NCBI GenBank assembly: GCA_963614875.1 | Contig: CAVEFC010000053.1 | Location: forward strand, 1 to 6,426 | Direction: 5' to 3' | Source: CAG-841 sp963614875 | GTDB taxonomy: Bacteria > Bacillota > Clostridia > Oscillospirales > CAG-272 | DNA: 6,426 bases | Program-made: the position numbers and the translations under genes | Shown: positions 5,558-6,426 of the stretch, one piece after another | How the letters are laid out: each line of letters begins with the position of its first letter | Numbering within the stretch: the stretch's first letter is position 1 | The notes under the pieces: model-generated | Told to the model about the DNA's origin: nothing | Databases searched by the model: none | Seen by the model: only the letters and a program-made list of their open reading frames with translations

Positions 5558-5715
5558 TTGAAATTACTACGCTTATTATAGCACGTAAATTTCAAAAAGT
5601 CAATATAAATTGAAATGTATATATTTTTAATTTCAGTAAAATACAATTTATTGAAACAAAAAGGCATTTTGCCCGCGCTGATTTCAAAAACAAATCTTGA
5701 AACCATAACTTTCAA
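5558..5715. repeat. Array of eight alternating TTGAAA / TTTCAA half-sites upstream of fic
   Basis: On the plus strand, TTGAAA or its complement TTTCAA starts at 5558, 5590, 5610, 5631 (one mismatch, TTTCAG), 5651, 5682, 5697 and 5710. Orientation alternates without exception. The first five intervals (32, 20, 21, 20, 31) are near whole helical turns; the last two are 15 and 13. The copies at 5589-5595 and 5610-5616 form a 7-bp inverted repeat across the fic -35 box, and the one at 5558 lies between the fic -10 and its ribosome binding site. This suggests operator sites for a dimeric regulator, possibly the Fic winged helix itself. AT-rich chance is the alternative. Confidence 0.5.
5575..5603 (-). 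promoter_or_regulatory. Sigma-A promoter of the fic gene
   Basis: On the minus strand, -35 TTGACT (5598-5603), a 17-bp spacer and a perfect -10 TATAAT (5575-5580). The predicted start is near 5568, so the leader is only about 25 nt. Alternating TTGAAA/TTTCAA half-sites flank and overlap it. Confidence 0.85.
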
Positions 5716-5818
5716 TGGTGCAGAAACGCAGTGGAATGCGATAAAAGGGCGGATATTGGAACAGCAACGCAAGCTAAAGCTCTCAAGACCGAAATTTTGC
5801 AAAAAAACAGCCGACATT

Positions 5819-5847
5819 GTATAAATCTTCTTTGCGTGCACAGAATA
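5819..5847 (+). promoter_or_regulatory. Possible sigma-G-type promoter of spoVT
   Basis: GTATA (5819-5823) fits the sigma-G -35 pattern GHATR, and CAGAATA (5841-5847) fits the -10 pattern CATNHTA with one mismatch, at 17-bp spacing. In Bacillus subtilis spoVT is sigma-G dependent, which motivates the call. No better sigma-A promoter is visible between 5716 and 5911. A small inverted repeat (ACGGA 5859-5863 with TCCGT 5871-5875) lies in the leader. Confidence 0.35.
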
Positions 5848-5911
5848 GCATTGGGCAGACGGAAAAAGCATCCGTTTTGCGTAAAGGTAAAAATCGGAGG
5901 ATTTATATATA

Positions 5912-6426
5912 ATGAAAGCAACAGGAATCGTCAGAAGAATAGATGATCTCGGGCGAGTGGTTATACCTAAGGAGATACGCAGAACGATGCGTATACGCGA
6001 AGGCGATCCGCTTGAGATATACACCGACAGAGAAGGCGAAGTAATATTCAAAAAATATTCGCCAATCGGGGAGCTTATGGATTTTGCCGCGGAATATGCG
6101 GAAACACTTTATAAAACCTGCGGCATACCGGTTGCGGTATGCGACAGGGATTGCGTCATAGCATGTGCCGGAATTCCGAAAAAAGAATATATCGAAAAAA
6201 AGCTTTCGGCGGAAACCGAAGGTATAATCGAGGGCAGAACGCTTTATGTTTACAGTCAGCAGAAAGAAAAGCTGTATCTTACGGATGATGCAAAGGGATT
6301 TCACATAACGTGTGCCATGCCGATATTTGCGGAAGGCGATGTTATCGGCTGTGTGGCGGCGGTAGCTTTGCCCGAAGGAAAAGGCGATACGGTCGGAGCC
6401 GAAGCCGAAATAAAGCTTATTCAGAC
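5912..6426 (+). CDS. spoVT: Stage V sporulation protein T, AbrB-family regulator (partial, last ~12 codons off the right edge)
   Basis: SpoVT is a DNA-binding regulator acting in the developing forespore, where it tunes sigma-G-dependent genes. 171 full codons are visible of about 180 usual. The N-terminal swapped-hairpin AbrB domain is very well conserved: MKATGIVRRIDDLGRVVIPK (1-20) continuing into EIRRTMRIREGDPLEIYTDR (21-40). A C-terminal GAF-like sensing domain follows (about 56 to the end), with GIPVAVCDRDCVIACAG (71-87) and HITCAMPIFAEGDVIGCVAA (131-150). It is richer in cysteine (C70, C77, C81, C85, C134, C147) than the Bacillus protein as I remember it. The ATG has CGGAGG ending 11 nt upstream, slightly long spacing. 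It is transcribed away from fic across a 350-bp shared upstream region. The gene identity is secure. Confidence 0.96.
   Translation, partial: MKATGIVRRIDDLGRVVIPKEIRRTMRIREGDPLEIYTDREGEVIFKKYSPIGELMDFAAEYAETLYKTCGIPVAVCDRDCVIACAGIPKKEYIEKKLSAETEGIIEGRTLYVYSQQKEKLYLTDDAKGFHITCAMPIFAEGDVIGCVAAVALPEGKGDTVGAEAEIKLIQ

Noticed and set aside
5558..5715. CRISPR-like array
   Set aside because: The repeated unit is only 6-8 bp, alternates orientation and has no constant repeat-spacer structure.
5615..5824. Plus-strand 69-codon open frame between fic and spoVT
   Set aside because: Its later part looks somewhat protein-like, but there is no ribosome binding site, no family I recognise, and its start lies inside the half-site array and next to the fic promoter.
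4410..5911. Fic as the toxin of a two-gene toxin-antitoxin pair
   Set aside because: The inhibitory SxxxEG helix is within the Fic protein itself (residues 74-79) and no small antitoxin gene lies beside it.
5503..6051. Minus-strand open frame of 182 codons across the fic-spoVT region
   Set aside because: It overlaps the well-conserved AbrB domain of spoVT in antisense and the fic promoter; composition is that of translated AT-rich non-coding DNA.

Overview
The window looks like chromosomal DNA from an endospore-forming Clostridia-type Firmicute of moderate G+C, plausibly a gut Oscillospirales/Ruminococcaceae-like organism. The reasons are a near-complete spoVT at the right edge, strong AGGAGG-type ribosome binding sites, sigma-A promoters of low-GC Gram-positive type with exact 17-bp spacers, and a lipoprotein-type metal-binding protein.

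Positions 1-1951 (minus strand) hold the start of a zinc-type metal-uptake operon. A strong promoter (1923-1951) is followed by a 98-aa Cys/His-rich membrane protein, then a znuA-like solute-binding lipoprotein, then the first 141 codons of the ATPase znuC, which runs off the left edge. A branched, terminator-like RNA structure sits between the small membrane protein and znuA and may set the ratio of their transcripts. Positions 1995-2114 hold a short open frame that looks like a leftover gene end.

Positions 2139-3542 (minus strand) are a self-contained unit: promoter, AAA_14/DUF4143-type ATPase, and a near-perfect bidirectional terminator.

Positions 3537-4485 are a graveyard. It holds a SWIM-protein N-terminal fragment, an S24/LexA-like peptidase domain without its DNA-binding half and with a damaged active-site motif, and on the plus strand two tiny ATGA-coupled ORFs. 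The second of these resembles small proteins I associate with Clostridial conjugative elements, and its 3' end runs antisense into the fic gene.

Positions 4410-5603 (minus strand) carry a complete class II Fic AMP-transferase with a C-terminal winged helix and its own promoter. The 350-bp divergent region before spoVT contains eight TTGAAA/TTTCAA half-sites in strictly alternating orientation, mostly at whole helical turns. This is the most unusual non-coding signal in the window. Positions 5912-6426 (plus strand) are spoVT, missing only about the last dozen codons.

Overall, two conserved chromosomal loci (zinc uptake and spoVT) flank about 3.5 kb of accessory DNA (ATPase, decayed regulators, mobile-element crumbs, Fic). 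I see no clear new multi-gene system. The most interesting points are the Fic upstream repeat array, the znu intergenic RNA structure and the Cys/His membrane protein.
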